This document shows, one piece after another, positions 20,410-31,202 of a stretch of DNA of 64,000 nucleotides. How positions within the stretch are numbered: position 1 is the stretch's first letter; each line of letters opens with the position of its first letter. The notes below the pieces were generated by a model. That model searched no databases. It was not told the origin of the DNA and saw only the letters and a list, made by a program, of their open reading frames with translations. This DNA comes from Prillingera fragicola (Eukaryota > Basidiomycota > Tremellomycetes > Trichosporonales > Trichosporonaceae). A program made the translations under genes and the position numbers. The DNA lies in the NCBI GenBank assembly GCA_002335605.1, contig BEDY01000007.1, positions 868,001-932,000 on the forward strand. The letters run 5' to 3'.

Positions 20410-23400
20410 ATGGCCCCCCCACCCAACAGGAAACGCTCAAAGCCAGAAGGCGCTTCCCCGGCCTCAAAGCGTGCTCGCACGTCGGACGCACCAGCAGCAT
20501 CAGCTCCTCGCGCAGCTCCCGCCTTTACTTCGGCACTCCAGTCCGAGGAGGTCGACTTTCCCCGTGGCGGCGGCACCTCGCTCACCGCCCTCGAGGTCAA
20601 GCAGACACGCGCAGAGGGTCTTCGTGAGGCCGAGGCCGAGCTCGGTGCCAGCGCCAAGAAGCCCAGGAAACTCAGCGAGCGCCATGCGAAGCGTCTCAAG
20701 AAGAATGCCGCCGACGCTTCCCGTGCCGAGCGCGACAAGGACACGATCCGTGTCGAGGAGCTGAGCTACAAGCGTCTCGTTCCCGGAACATCAGTCCTGG
20801 CTCGTGTTCACTCCATCCTTCCCCTCCACCTCATTCTCTCGCTCCCCAACAACCTGCTCGCACACGTTCCCATCACCGAGGTCTCGACGACGCTCACCGC
20901 CGCGCTGAACAAGGACATGGAGGCCATGTCCGAGGACGGCGAGGAGGAGGAGGAAGAGGATGACGACGACACTGCTCCCGAGCTCAAGGAGATCTTCACC
21001 CCAGGACAGTTTGTTGCCGCCAAGGTCGTCAACGCTTTCCCTACCGCCTCGCAGGCGTTCATCGCTCAGTACCCCGTGTCCGAGACCACAAGGTTGGCAG
21101 CTCGCATGGAGATGTCGCTCGTTCCCGAAAAGGTCAACGCCGAGGTTGCCAAGGCCGACCTTGCGCCCGGCTACCGCATCACTGGCGAGGTTCTGTCGTC
21201 CGAGGACAAGGGTTACCGTGTTGGCCTTGGCCTTGGTTCGGACGCCGGCCTTGCCGGTGTCGAGGGATTCATCACTACCGAGGAGGTTGAGAAGTTTGCT
21301 CCTTGTGAGTTTATGCTTGCATCGTATAGTACTAACATCTCAGCGACAAAGCTCATTCCCGGCCAGCTCGTCACTGCCTGCGTCTCGTCGCTCAAGGCTG
21401 GTGGTCGCGTGATTCACCTCTCGCTCGACCCCCAGACTATTATCCACTCGAGCCTCACCGAGGTCAGCAACATTGGGTCGCTTCTCCCTGGCACCCTCGC
21501 ATCGGTTCTCGTCACCGCTGTGGTCCCCTCGGGTCTCAACGTCAAGGTGTGCGGCTTCTTTGACGGCACCATCGACCTTGCCCACCTCAACCTCGGTGAG
21601 GAGGACGTCGAGGACAAGTACAAGATTGGCAAAAAGCTCAAGGCTCGTATCCTCTACGACACTGTTGCGTCGTCGGAGCGCCGCTTTGCTCTCTCCGTTC
21701 TCCCTCACATCTTCAACCTTGGCTCCCCCATGTCGACCGACAAGACTACACCTCTCGAGCAGGCTATCCCCATTGGCAAGACTCTCAAGGCCGTCAAGGT
21801 CGTTCGTGTCCTTCCCGACTGGGGAGTCATTGCCCGTACCGACGACGGTCTCGAGGGATTCGCTCACATTTCGCATCTGTCCGACGAGCGTATCCCCACT
21901 CTGTCCGCTACGACTGGCCAGTACAAGCCCGGCACCTTCCACCGTGCCCGTGTCATCGGTCACTCGCCTCTCGACGGCATCCTTCTCCTCTCGTTTGAGC
22001 AAAAGGTTCTCGACCAGGTCTTCATGGACGTTGGCGAGCTCAAGGTCGGCCAGGTCCTCAAGGGTACCATCCGCAAGCTCTCTGAGAAGGGCCTCTTTGT
22101 GAACGTCCAGGGTTCCGTTGATGGTGTCGTCTGGCCCCTCCACTACGCCGACATCCGTCTCAAGCACCCTGAGAAGCGTTTCAAGGTCGGCGGCAGCGTC
22201 AAGGCCCGTGTCTTTTCGATTGAGGCCGCACGCAACCGCGTTGTCCTGACCCTCAAGAAGTCGCTTGTCGACAGCGAGCTCGAGCTCCCTACTGGCTTTG
22301 ACGTCGTCAAGACTGGCCAGATCACCCCTGCTGTTGTCTCAAAGATTCTTGACAAGGGCTGCATCGTCGACCTCTTTGGTGGTCTCCGTGCCTTTGTTCC
22401 CCAGTCCGAGGCCAGCCAGAGCTTTGTCACCAACCTGAATGACATTTTCTTTGTCGGCAAGCCCGTGACCGTCCGCGTCACCGACGTCAACAAGGACGAG
22501 CACAAGCTCGTGGCCTCGGTCCGTCAGGCCCTCCCCTCGGCTGTCGCCGCCGAGAAGCTCGAGGTCGGTGCCGACGTCAACGGTCTCGTTGCCCAGGTGC
22601 ACGCCGAGCAGGTCGTTGTCACTCTCGTGCCTTCGCAGCTCACGGCCCTCCTTTCGCTCTCTAACCTCTCCAACCACCGTGGCATGGGCGTCGCCGATCT
22701 CCGTACCTCGCTCAAGGTCGGTGAGAAGCTGGATGACCTTGTCGTCGTCTCCAAGAACCCCACCTCGGGTCTCTTCATCGTCGCCAACAAGAAGGCCAAG
22801 TCTGCTGTCACCCCTGCCTCGGGCATCTCCAACCCTGCCCGCAGCTTTGACTCGCTCACTGTCGGCGACGTCCTCCCCGGTCGCGTCATTGACAAAACCC
22901 CCGCCGGAGCCATGGTCCGTCTCGGCAACAAGATTCGTGGCCGCGTTCACCCCACCGACTCGGCCGACGACCTCTCGCTCGCTGCTGGCGAGGGACCTCT
23001 GCGCGTCGAGGCCAACGTTCTCTGCTACGTTCTCCGTGTTGACGCCGCTTCGCGTGCCGTCGACCTTTCGACCCGCAAGTCGCGTGTCCAGCCCGAGGCT
23101 GGCGGCAAGGTCGTCGACCCCGAGATCACCTCGGTCACCGACCTCAAGGAGGGCCAGAGCGTGCGCGGTCTCGTCCGCTCGGTCGCCAACAACGGTCTCT
23201 TTGTCTCGCTCGGCCGCAACATTACCGCCCGTGTCATGATCAAGGAGATGTTTGACGACTTTGTCAAGGACTGGAATTCGCGCTTTGTCGTCAATCAGCT
23301 TGTCAGCGGCAAGATTCTCTCGGTCGACAAGGACAATGAGCGCGTTGAGATGACGCTCCGCACCAAGCCTCGCAAGGAGGGCAAGAACGCGCCCAAGCTC

Positions 23401-23808
23401 CGCATTTCCGACTTTAAGGACGGCCAAAAGGTCACTGCGTCCGTCAAGCGCGTCGAGGCGTACGGTCTGTTCCTCCGCATTGACGGCTCGGACGTCTCGG
23501 GCCTGTGCCACAAGAGCGAGATTTCAGATGACAAGAAGCAGGACGTGTCGCAGGCCCTCAAGGGATTCCGTGAGGGTGACCAGGTCCGCGCTGTTATCAT
23601 GTCGGTCGATGCCGAGAAGAAGAAGATCAACTTTTCCATCAAGGCTAGTCATTTCTCGGACGAGTTTAACGGCGACAAGGACGAGGACGCCATGGACGAG
23701 GATGACGAGGAGGACGACGACGACGACGACGATGCCGCCATGGCTGATGACAGCGATGAGGGTGTCATGAAGCTCATCGACTCTGAGGCAGAAGACGATG
23801 AGGAGGAG

Positions 23809-23854
<46 letters not shown>

Positions 23855-25054
23855 CGGCCGAGTCCGAGGAGGAGATTGACGAGGCCCCCGCGGGCAGCTC
23901 CAAGGCGCAGAAGACGGTCTCCACCGCCGGTGGATCCACTGCGCTCGCCCTCGGCGGTTTCGACTGGGAGGGCAAGGCCGCCGAGGCTGATTCGGAGTCT
24001 GAGTCGTCTGACGACGACGACGACGAGCCCAAGGCTAAGGTTGCTGGCAAGAAGAAGGCGTCGGCCGCCGTGGACCTCGCCGCGACGTCTGCCGAGGGTC
24101 GCCCCGAGTCAGCGTCCGAGTTTGAGCGTGCGCTCCTCGCGTCGCCCAACTCATCCTTTTTGTGGATCCAGTACATGTCCTTCCAGCTGCAGCTGCACGA
24201 GGTCGACAAGGCCCGTGCGACTGGCCGCAAGGCGCTGGACCGCATTGCTTTCCGCGAAGAGGAGGAAAAGCTCAACGTGTGGATGGCGCTCGTCAACCTC
24301 GAGCTCGGGTTTGGCACCGCCGAGTCGGCCGACAAGGTCTTCAAGGAGGCCGTGCAGCACAACGACGCCCGCACCGTCTATGTCCGCTACATTGACGCTC
24401 TCGTCGCGGCCGGCAAGGACGCCGGTGTCGAGGACGTGTTCAAAAAGCTGTTGAAAAAGTTTAGCGCCTTTCCCGACTCGTGGGCTCGCTATGCCGAGTG
24501 GTTTTACAAAAAGGGCGACGTCGAGGCTGCGCGCGCGCTGTTGCCGCGTGCGCTCCAGAGCTTGGACAAGGGAAAGCGTGAGTCGACTGTGTGCTGCAGT
24601 CACTGACAGTTAGACGTTGAGATTACGGAAAAGTTTGCCGTGATGGAGTTCCGCCACGGCGACGCCGAGCGCGGTAAGACGCTCTTTGAGGGCCTGCTTG
24701 AGCGTGCCCCCCGCCGTCTTGACGTGTGGAACGTCTACGTCGATCAGGTCGCCAAGACCGGCGACATTGCCACCGTCCGTGGTCTCGTTGAGCGCGCGTT
24801 GGGCCAAAAGTTGACGAGCAAGCGTGCCAAGTGAGTGTTCCCAGCGGGAGGAGATGCGTGGCTGACGTGACAGGTTCCTGTTCAAGAAGTGGCTCGCGCT
24901 CGAGACGCGTATCGGCGACAAGGCGGGGCAGGACAAGGCCAAGACGCGTGCGCGTGAGTGGGTCGTCGCGAACGCCAAGCCTAGTGCCGAGGAGGAGGAG
25001 GAGGAGGAGGACAGCGACGACGAGGACGAGGAGGAGGACGACGACGATGAGTAA
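20410..25054 (+). CDS. RRP5: rRNA biogenesis protein Rrp5
   Basis: Rrp5 is the large S1-repeat/TPR protein that acts in both small- and large-subunit pre-rRNA processing, binding near the A2/A3 cleavage sites. A long series of S1 RNA-binding repeats is visible (for example LVPGTSVLARVHSILPLHLIL, LKVGQVLKGTIRKLSEKGLFV, FKDGQKVTASVKRVEAYGLFL), then an acidic spacer (long Glu/Asp runs near 23690-23870), then C-terminal HAT/TPR repeats (SEFERALLASPNSSFLWIQY onward). Introns are predicted at 21305-21343 (39 nt, stop-free), 24578-24613 and 24831-24873. The last two are required to reach the TAA at 25052-25054. About 1500 residues, as expected for fungi. The start follows four CACGTG sites. Confidence 0.95.
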
Positions 25055-25142
25055 TTTCCCAAACAATTAGAGCATTTCTTCTCATGGTTTCAATGCATAT
25101 CTGCTACGCGCTCCTGCTACACTTTCTGCTAGACCTACTTTG

Positions 25143-26072
25143 TCAAGAATCCCTGCCCTGTCAGCTCCCACCGTCGACCGAAAGCAAGACTCACCCCGTC
25201 GACGACCATAATCTCGCCAGTCATGTACGCACTCGCCCTCGACGCGAGGAACACTGCCGGCCCCGCAAAGTCCTCGGGCACCCCCCACCGTCCACCGGGG
25301 ATAGCCTTGACGCGGTCATTGTACCACTCCGGATCCGCGCGGTGCTCCGTATTGCTGCACCCGTCAGCACCTCCCACACCGCAGCAACCCACATGTCAGT
25401 CTCGACACACCCGGGCGCGAGCGCGTTGACGCGCACGTTCCGCCCGCTCCACTCGTTGGAGAGCGCCTTGGTCAGCCCCCCGACGCCGGCTTTTGACGCC
25501 GTATACGCCGCGAGCCGGTTACCGCCGATGAACGTGTTGATGCTCGCAATGTTTATAATGTTGCCGGCTCCGCGGGACAGGAAGTGCGCGCCGCACGCCT
25601 GCGACAGCGCAAACAGGCTCGACAGGTTGGTGTTCAGTGTCTTTCCCGTCAGCTCAGCCGGAGAGGGCACTCACGTTGAACCAGTCCTCCTCGGTCGTAT
25701 CGACCGCATCGGCGCGGACGAGCATGCCGGCACAGTTGACGAGGATCGAGACGTCGCCAATCTCGACCGCGCGCTTGACGAGCGTGCGCGACTGCTCGAC
25801 ACCCCCGAGCTCGCCTTGGAGGATCTCACACCGCCCGCCCGCGGCGCGGATCCCGTCCCGCGTGCTCGTGTTCGTGCTGTCCCTCTGGACGAGGATTATG
25901 GCTGCGCCGGCCTGCGCTAGGCCTGTGGCGATTGCGGCGCCGATGCCTGGCGTCAGCTGCGTTGGAGAGGGGGGGGCTTACCGCGGGACCCGCCTGTGAT
26001 GAGGGCTGTTTCGCCTTTGAGGCTGAAGAGGTCTAGGACGGGGATGGAGGGCGTGGGTGCTAGAGACGGCAT
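25143..26072 (-). CDS. SDR, 2-deoxy-D-gluconate/KduD-like dehydrogenase
   Basis: This classical NAD(P)-dependent SDR resembles the gluconate 5-dehydrogenase/KduD group in its opening (LDLFSLKGETALITGGSRG) and core. The cofactor motif TGGSRGIG is completed by splicing, and NCAG, INIASIN (catalytic Ser), YTASK (catalytic Tyr/Lys) and NALAPGCVETDM follow. A final intron of 37 nt gives the short C-terminus VDGGRDS, in line with the family's VDGG ending. Reading through instead would give an odd longer tail. About 265 residues. A TATA box on the minus strand (about 26116-26123) is 45 bp upstream. The real substrate is uncertain. A link to the PL8 lyase through unsaturated-uronate breakdown is only a possibility. 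Confidence 0.82.
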
Positions 26073-26632
26073 TGTCGAGGTGGGTGGGTGGTAAGTATTA
26101 GCTGCTTGGGGTGGATTATAAAGCCATATCTCGGCGAGAGTGGTAGAGATTGAGATCAGAGTTCGGTCGTGGGTGCGGCCCGGTCGGCTCGGTGAGTTGT
26201 TATCGGTCGGCCATCGCCGGGGATTAGTGGGGCCGTCGATGAGCGCTACAGTGGTCTGGTCGTGCATGCCGACTTTTGGGTGAAGCGAGACGCTTTAGTA
26301 GTGGGTGTGTCCTTGTGCTCAGCAGACTATTCAAGGGAGGAGGAGGCGGGTGTTGGAGGGTGTTGGTAAAGAAACGAATGTGAGAGCGCGGCTGATTTAA
26401 TAAGCGAATTATTTCTTCACCACCAATCCTTTCTTTCATTGCGCTGCAACCGCAAAGCAAGCCCAAGAATCACAGCAGACTCATTCATTCTCATATCCTT
26501 GGAGGCATCAACTATGGTCATGTACAGGGCACTACGCTATGGTCGGGGCAGCTGAGCCACCGCGAGCGGTGGACCGCTATACACCTCCCAAGCTGCGTGG
26601 TCAGAGCCGACTCAAGACCCCAACTCACCAGC
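26073..26632. other. Intergenic, SDR promoter and 3' flank of the Ala-rich gene
   Basis: No gene was recognised. It contains the TATA box of the KduD-like SDR and pyrimidine/purine-rich stretches. Short reading frames overlap on both strands without domain support. Confidence 0.4.
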
Positions 26633-27388
26633 TCACATGCCAGGCGCGACCTTGCCAGCAGCGACAACCTGCTCGGCACCCTTCTGGGCGGCACTCTCCT
26701 GGGGCCCAGCGACCGTCGCGCCTCCCTGGCCCTTACCGACCTGGGCAGCAGCCGCACGAACCTTGGCGGCGACCTCCTGGTTCTTGGCAGCAATAGCATC
26801 CATGCGCTGTCCCATCTTCTTCTCATGCTCGTCCACAAACGCCTTGGCCCTTTTCGCGTCCGCCTGGCCCTTGGCGGTCTGGCTAGCCACTAGCTCTTTG
26901 GCCTTTACGGCGGCAGCCTTGTTCTTCTCCGCGACGTAGGCCGCGGCAGCCTTGGCCTGCTCGCCGTGCGCGGCGAGCTTGGCGTGCATCCCGCCGAGGG
27001 TGGCGAGGGCCTTGTCGTACTGCCCCTTGAAGGTGCCGGGGAGGGCGGAGAGGCGCTCGGCAACAGTAGGGTGGTAGACTGGCTCGGCGTAGGGCCAGAT
27101 CATGTCGTTGAGGAGGAGCATGGCCGCGACGTCGGACGCGAGGAGGTCATCGAGCGAGGAGTCGACCGCGTCCTCGAGGGCAGCGATGAAGGCCGCGTCG
27201 TTGGCGAGAGCGTCGACCTGGTCCACCAGGTCCTGCTCTTCGATGCAGGCTTGGACTTCGGCCACGACGGCGGCAAGGTCGGCGTCGGCGTCTGTGGCTT
27301 TGTCGGCCGTGGGCTGGGTCGGCTGCGCGGACTGGGCGGGCGGCTTGGTGGGGTTGGCGGCGGTGGGCTGAGCGGGCTGGGCAGACAT
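26633..27388 (-). CDS. Ala/Lys-rich helical protein, function unknown
   Basis: This is an uninterrupted 251-residue frame. A Pro/Gln/Thr-rich N-terminus (repeats of QPT and QSAQPTQPT type, residues 1-35) precedes a folded-looking middle (residues 35-130, with IWPYAEPVYHPTVAERLSALPGTF), then a long charged Ala/Lys/Gln helix (residues 130-250) without membrane segments or signal peptide. The helix resembles coiled-coil or LEA-like stress proteins in composition only. Codon use matches neighbouring real genes. No family is recognised. Confidence 0.6.
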   Translation of the reverse strand: MSAQPAQPTAANPTKPPAQSAQPTQPTADKATDADADLAAVVAEVQACIEEQDLVDQVDALANDAAFIAALEDAVDSSLDDLLASDVAAMLLLNDMIWPYAEPVYHPTVAERLSALPGTFKGQYDKALATLGGMHAKLAAHGEQAKAAAAYVAEKNKAAAVKAKELVASQTAKGQADAKRAKAFVDEHEKKMGQRMDAIAAKNQEVAAKVRAAAAQVGKGQGGATVAGPQESAAQKGAEQVVAAGKVAPGM

Positions 27389-29033
27389 GATTGAGTGTAA
27401 AGTGTTAGCGGTTGTAGGTGTAAGGGGTGAGGAGTTGGGTGGTGGCGAGAATGAGGAGAAGAAGAGCTCCAGCCTCGAGAGTCCTTTAACCCCCCTCGAG
27501 CCAGAGCCGACACTCTCACCTTCCCAGCTTCACGCGCCATGGGATCTCGAGACCAGCAATAGCACCTTGGGCGTTGAGAGAGCATCACTGCATCGAGCCG
27601 AGAGATCTCGCCAAGAGTGTGCATTTAGCTTGAACAAGACACGTTGAGCTCCCACTGCTCTCGCGCCCTCTTGTCATTTGTAGAAACCTTGAGGTGTTGG
27701 TTAGAACGTCAGTGGGGATTTGTAGAAACGAGTCTCTGGCGCACAGTGTTGGGTATTGCGAGTGTGCCCAGCAGAGCCCAGGCTGGGTCGTTGTGCTGGA
27801 TCTTGAGCAAGGCGTCGTCCACAGTCTGGACGGCAGAGTCGTGTGACAGCGCCTGCTTGTGTGGCTTCGGTTAGCAATCAGGCGTCAGCCTGGCTCAACC
27901 ATGCATGTGCCCGACGCAGGACGGAGACCTGGGCCGATGAACAGCTGGAAGAAGAGTTGGCTGGGTGGTTGGGAGATGCCGAGATCACGGATGGTGTCCA
28001 GGGACATGACCCACAGTGGTGGTAGCTATCCGGAACGGAACCTTGGTCCTCCTACTCGCAAACGTTGTACTTGCCATCGACATTTTCTGCATAGATGATG
28101 TCCAGCCCATCGAGCAACAGCCAGAGTAGACCAGCCATGCTTACTTCACTGTTCACAGAGACCCCTTTGAGCGAGGTGAATGAATCCTGGTGATCGAGGA
28201 CATGCGGGAAGATGGCAAACGCCGTCTTGTCTACCAGCTGGCGACAAGGGGTTGGTGAGTGTTGTCAGTGTCCCAAGCATGGAGAAAGACTGGATGCACT
28301 GGTTTGAGTTATTCGTTAGACAGGTGGTAGCAGATGCAGTGTGAGCCCGCTACATGCATGCATACTGACCACTGGGATACGAGCATCAAGAGTGAAGAAT
28401 TGTGGAGAGTTTGACATGAACAAGCATGAGTGACGAGTGCCGTAATCTACACCCTGAGTTCATCATCAACATCCAACGGGGCAGCACGTCGCGACGCGTT
28501 CCGCTGTGCTAGAACGCACCCCTAGGCTCCAAGCAAGAAAAGGTCTGTACCGGCTGCAGCTACGGCTGTAGAATACGCAGCAAGGATGAAAGAGGCAAGT
28601 GCATAAAGAGACAATAGGAGGTGGCGTCGACGAGCTGATCGGGCCGAGGTTAATTCAATCGAACTCCGGGTACAGATGGTACTGTATCCGGACACTGCAC
28701 GAGCATGGGGGGATGTAGACAAGTATGGCTTGAATAGGGCAGCACAGTCTTCATGTATGCGTGTATGTGTAGGTGTGTGTGCACAGGCGTATGCATAGCG
28801 AGCAGCATGTCACAGACAGCGACAGCAGAGACGACTGCTCGGAGGATGTGCGGTTAAACTCATCGTCTTGGCATTGATAGCATCTCTTTCTTCTCATCTC
28901 ATCTCTCTCTTTGCCGTCGTTCCAATGCTTGATCCGGGTTCCTAGTCGACTGACCCCTGATATACTTATACCCTTGCTCACTCCTCACGCGTTCTTGCCA
29001 CTCGCCCACTTGTACTGTTCTCCACATCACCCC
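27389..29033. other. Intergenic and decayed region upstream of the alcohol oxidase
   Basis: The plus-strand promoter of the alcohol oxidase lies at the right end, with TATA-like tatacttata at 28961-28970, 64 bp before the ATG. The middle holds a coding-like minus-strand remnant, described separately. The rest, about 28300-28900, has no reading frame of note and a GTGTGT-rich patch near 28760. Confidence 0.45.
27733..28250 (-). pseudogene. Coding-like remnant, family unknown
   Basis: On the minus strand, pieces read like genuine protein: KTAFAIFPHVLDHQDSF, then MAGLLWLLLDGLDIIYAEN, then MSLDTIRDLGISQPPSQLFF, and after a plausible intron (GTTGAG...CAAGCAG) AVQTVDDALLKIQHNDPAWA up to a stop at about 27733. 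The pieces fall in different frames, and an in-frame TAG with no good intron separates the second and third. This suggests a decayed gene or a model with an exon boundary I could not find. No family is recognised. Confidence 0.3.
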
Positions 29034-31052
29034 ATGCCAAACCCTCCATTCACAGACGACGAGCTCGAGACGCTGTTTGCAGTCTTTGACACTGTCGCCC
29101 CAGCCATCGACCCACAGCAACTACTCCAGGATGCCCCCAACCTCGCCGCCGAAGTCGACCCTGCGACAATCGCCGCGTTTGCCGCCGACACTCCGTCCCA
29201 AAATCCCTACTTTCGCCAGATGCTCATTGAAGTGATCCCAGCCGTCGTGCCACCGCCCAAGTTTGTCGAGCTGCAGCAGGTAATCGGACTCCTGCGTGGC
29301 CGCATCGGCACACTCATCCTGACATCCGGATTCACCCCGTTCCACAAGCTGTCCATAAAGGACCGCGAGGCCGTGCTCCTCGGCTGGAAGAATGCCCGGT
29401 TGCCGCTCTACCGCAAGATATACGACAGCCTCGTAAAGCTCGGCGTGGTGCTGTACATGCGCACGTCCGAGGCCGCACACAAGGCCATGCTGTACGACCC
29501 GCCCGTGACAGCCGTCCCGGCGGAGGGCCACCACGCGTTCGAGTTTCTGACACCAGCGCAAGCCGCGGCTGTGACATTCGACGCCATCATTGTCGGCTCC
29601 GGTTCGGGCGGCGGCGTCGCGGTAAAGCACCTTTCCGAAGCCGGCATGCGGGTGCTGGTTGTGGAAAAGGGCCAGCACTATGACCACGCGGGGCAGGTGC
29701 ATACCGAGGCCCAAGCGTGGGAGCGCATGTATGAGCGCGCTGGGTGTGCGACAAACGACTATGGCGACCTGGCGCTCGTGTCTGCGGCCGTGTTCGGAGG
29801 CGGCAGTACGGTCAACTGGGCAGCGTCGCTGCAGCCTCCCCGGGCCGTGCGCGAGGACTGGGTAAAGTCGTCTGGGATTGCATACTTTAACACGCCGGCG
29901 TTCCAGGCCGACCTAGACGCAGTGTGCAAGCAGATGGGCGTGAGCCTGCCCAAGAAGCAGAACATGCAAAACGCCATGCTCCTCGAAGGAGCCCGTAGGC
30001 TCGGGTACGCGCACGCCGAGGTCCCGCAGAACAATGGCGGGGGCGACCACGAGTGCAACCACGACTGCGCCAACCACTGCCGCTCGGGCGGGAAAAGGGG
30101 AGGCGTCCACTGCTGGCTCGTCGACGCTGCGGCCGCCGGCGCAAAGTTTGTCACCGGCGTGCTCGCTACCAAGATTATCATTGAGAACGGCACTGCGAAA
30201 GGTGTCTCCATCACAGCCAACGGGCAAGACTACACGCTCACCGCCCCGCGCATCATTGCCGCGGGCGGATCGATGCAGACCCCTGCCCTGCTGCTACGCT
30301 CCGGCATCCCCAACCCCCGCATCGGCGCCACCCTCTACCTCCATCCAACAAACTACGTCCACGGCGTCTTCCCGGACCGCACGCACCCGACCTCTGGCCA
30401 AATCCTCACCTCGGTCGTGGGCGAGTACGCCAACCTGACTCCAAGCGGGCACGGCGTCCGGCTGGAGACCGGCTGCATGCTCCCCGCCATAGCCCTGACC
30501 CTCATGCAGTGGGCGGGTGGCGCGCAGGCCAAGGCCCGCATAGCGAAACACCCCCACATGGCCGGCCTCATCGCCATCGCCCGCGACTCGGCCCCCGGCC
30601 GCGTGGTCCTCGACACGGACGGCGAGCCCCTCGTCCACTACACCGTGTCCGCGCGGGACGCAAAGTCGGTCGTCACGGGCACGCTGGCCTGTGCGGAGAT
30701 TCTCCGCGTCATGGGCGCCGAGGAGATTATCGTCGGTGCGCGTGGCGTGGCCCCCTGGAAGGCCGGCGAGGACTTTGAGGCGTTTAAACGCGCAGTGGAA
30801 AAGACCCCCACGGGGTGTTATGGCTCGGCGCACCAGATGGCGTCCTGTGCCATGGGCAGTGCGGGGGCTTGCGACGAGATGGGCGCGCTGAGGGGGGTAA
30901 AGGGCGTGTGGGTCGCTGATGCCAGTGTCCTGCCTAGTGCGTCCGGGGTCAACCCCATGGTCAGTACCATGGCCGTGGCGAGAAAGGTCGCTTTGGGGCT
31001 CGTGGGCGAGTGGAGTGGGAAGCCTGCAGAGGTCGTTGCGGCAAAGCTCTGA
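29034..31052 (+). CDS. FAO1: Long-chain fatty alcohol oxidase (GMC oxidoreductase), peroxisomal
   Basis: This flavoenzyme of the GMC family oxidises long-chain alcohols to aldehydes with oxygen, producing H2O2 (EC 1.1.3.20 type). The single-exon frame of 672 residues starts at the ATG at 29034, downstream of a TATA-like box. The in-frame extension upstream lacks an ATG and overlaps the promoter. The FAD-binding motif VGSGSGGGVAVKHLSEAG follows a 170-residue N-terminal region (LTSGFTPFHKLSIKDREAVLLGW) that is characteristic of the alcohol-oxidase branch. FGGGSTVNWAAS and the C-terminal VADASVLPSASGVNPMVSTMA carry the GMC signatures. The last three residues AKL form a type-1 peroxisomal targeting signal. 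It likely feeds alkane or wax-derived alcohols into beta-oxidation. Confidence 0.92.
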   Translation: MPNPPFTDDELETLFAVFDTVAPAIDPQQLLQDAPNLAAEVDPATIAAFAADTPSQNPYFRQMLIEVIPAVVPPPKFVELQQVIGLLRGRIGTLILTSGFTPFHKLSIKDREAVLLGWKNARLPLYRKIYDSLVKLGVVLYMRTSEAAHKAMLYDPPVTAVPAEGHHAFEFLTPAQAAAVTFDAIIVGSGSGGGVAVKHLSEAGMRVLVVEKGQHYDHAGQVHTEAQAWERMYERAGCATNDYGDLALVSAAVFGGGSTVNWAASLQPPRAVREDWVKSSGIAYFNTPAFQADLDAVCKQMGVSLPKKQNMQNAMLLEGARRLGYAHAEVPQNNGGGDHECNHDCANHCRSGGKRGGVHCWLVDAAAAGAKFVTGVLATKIIIENGTAKGVSITANGQDYTLTAPRIIAAGGSMQTPALLLRSGIPNPRIGATLYLHPTNYVHGVFPDRTHPTSGQILTSVVGEYANLTPSGHGVRLETGCMLPAIALTLMQWAGGAQAKARIAKHPHMAGLIAIARDSAPGRVVLDTDGEPLVHYTVSARDAKSVVTGTLACAEILRVMGAEEIIVGARGVAPWKAGEDFEAFKRAVEKTPTGCYGSAHQMASCAMGSAGACDEMGALRGVKGVWVADASVLPSASGVNPMVSTMAVARKVALGLVGEWSGKPAEVVAAKL

Positions 31053-31202
31053 CAGAGGGTATTGGCTGCTTTGGGTCTAAGGAGTGACAAGTCTTGTGCT
31101 TGCGTAGCGGTTAGTAGTAGTTGTTCAGTAGTGTTCAGTAGCGATATGAATCCGGCCATCCTCGAACTCTAGACACATACATATCCTCGCCTCGCCGCGC
31201 GG

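Noticed and set aside
22339..23511. 390-codon minus-strand frame
   Set aside because: It lies antisense within RRP5's S1 repeats. No domain and no splice support.
23690..23870. GAC/GAG repeats considered as a minisatellite
   Set aside because: They code the acidic spacer of RRP5 and are best explained by protein composition.
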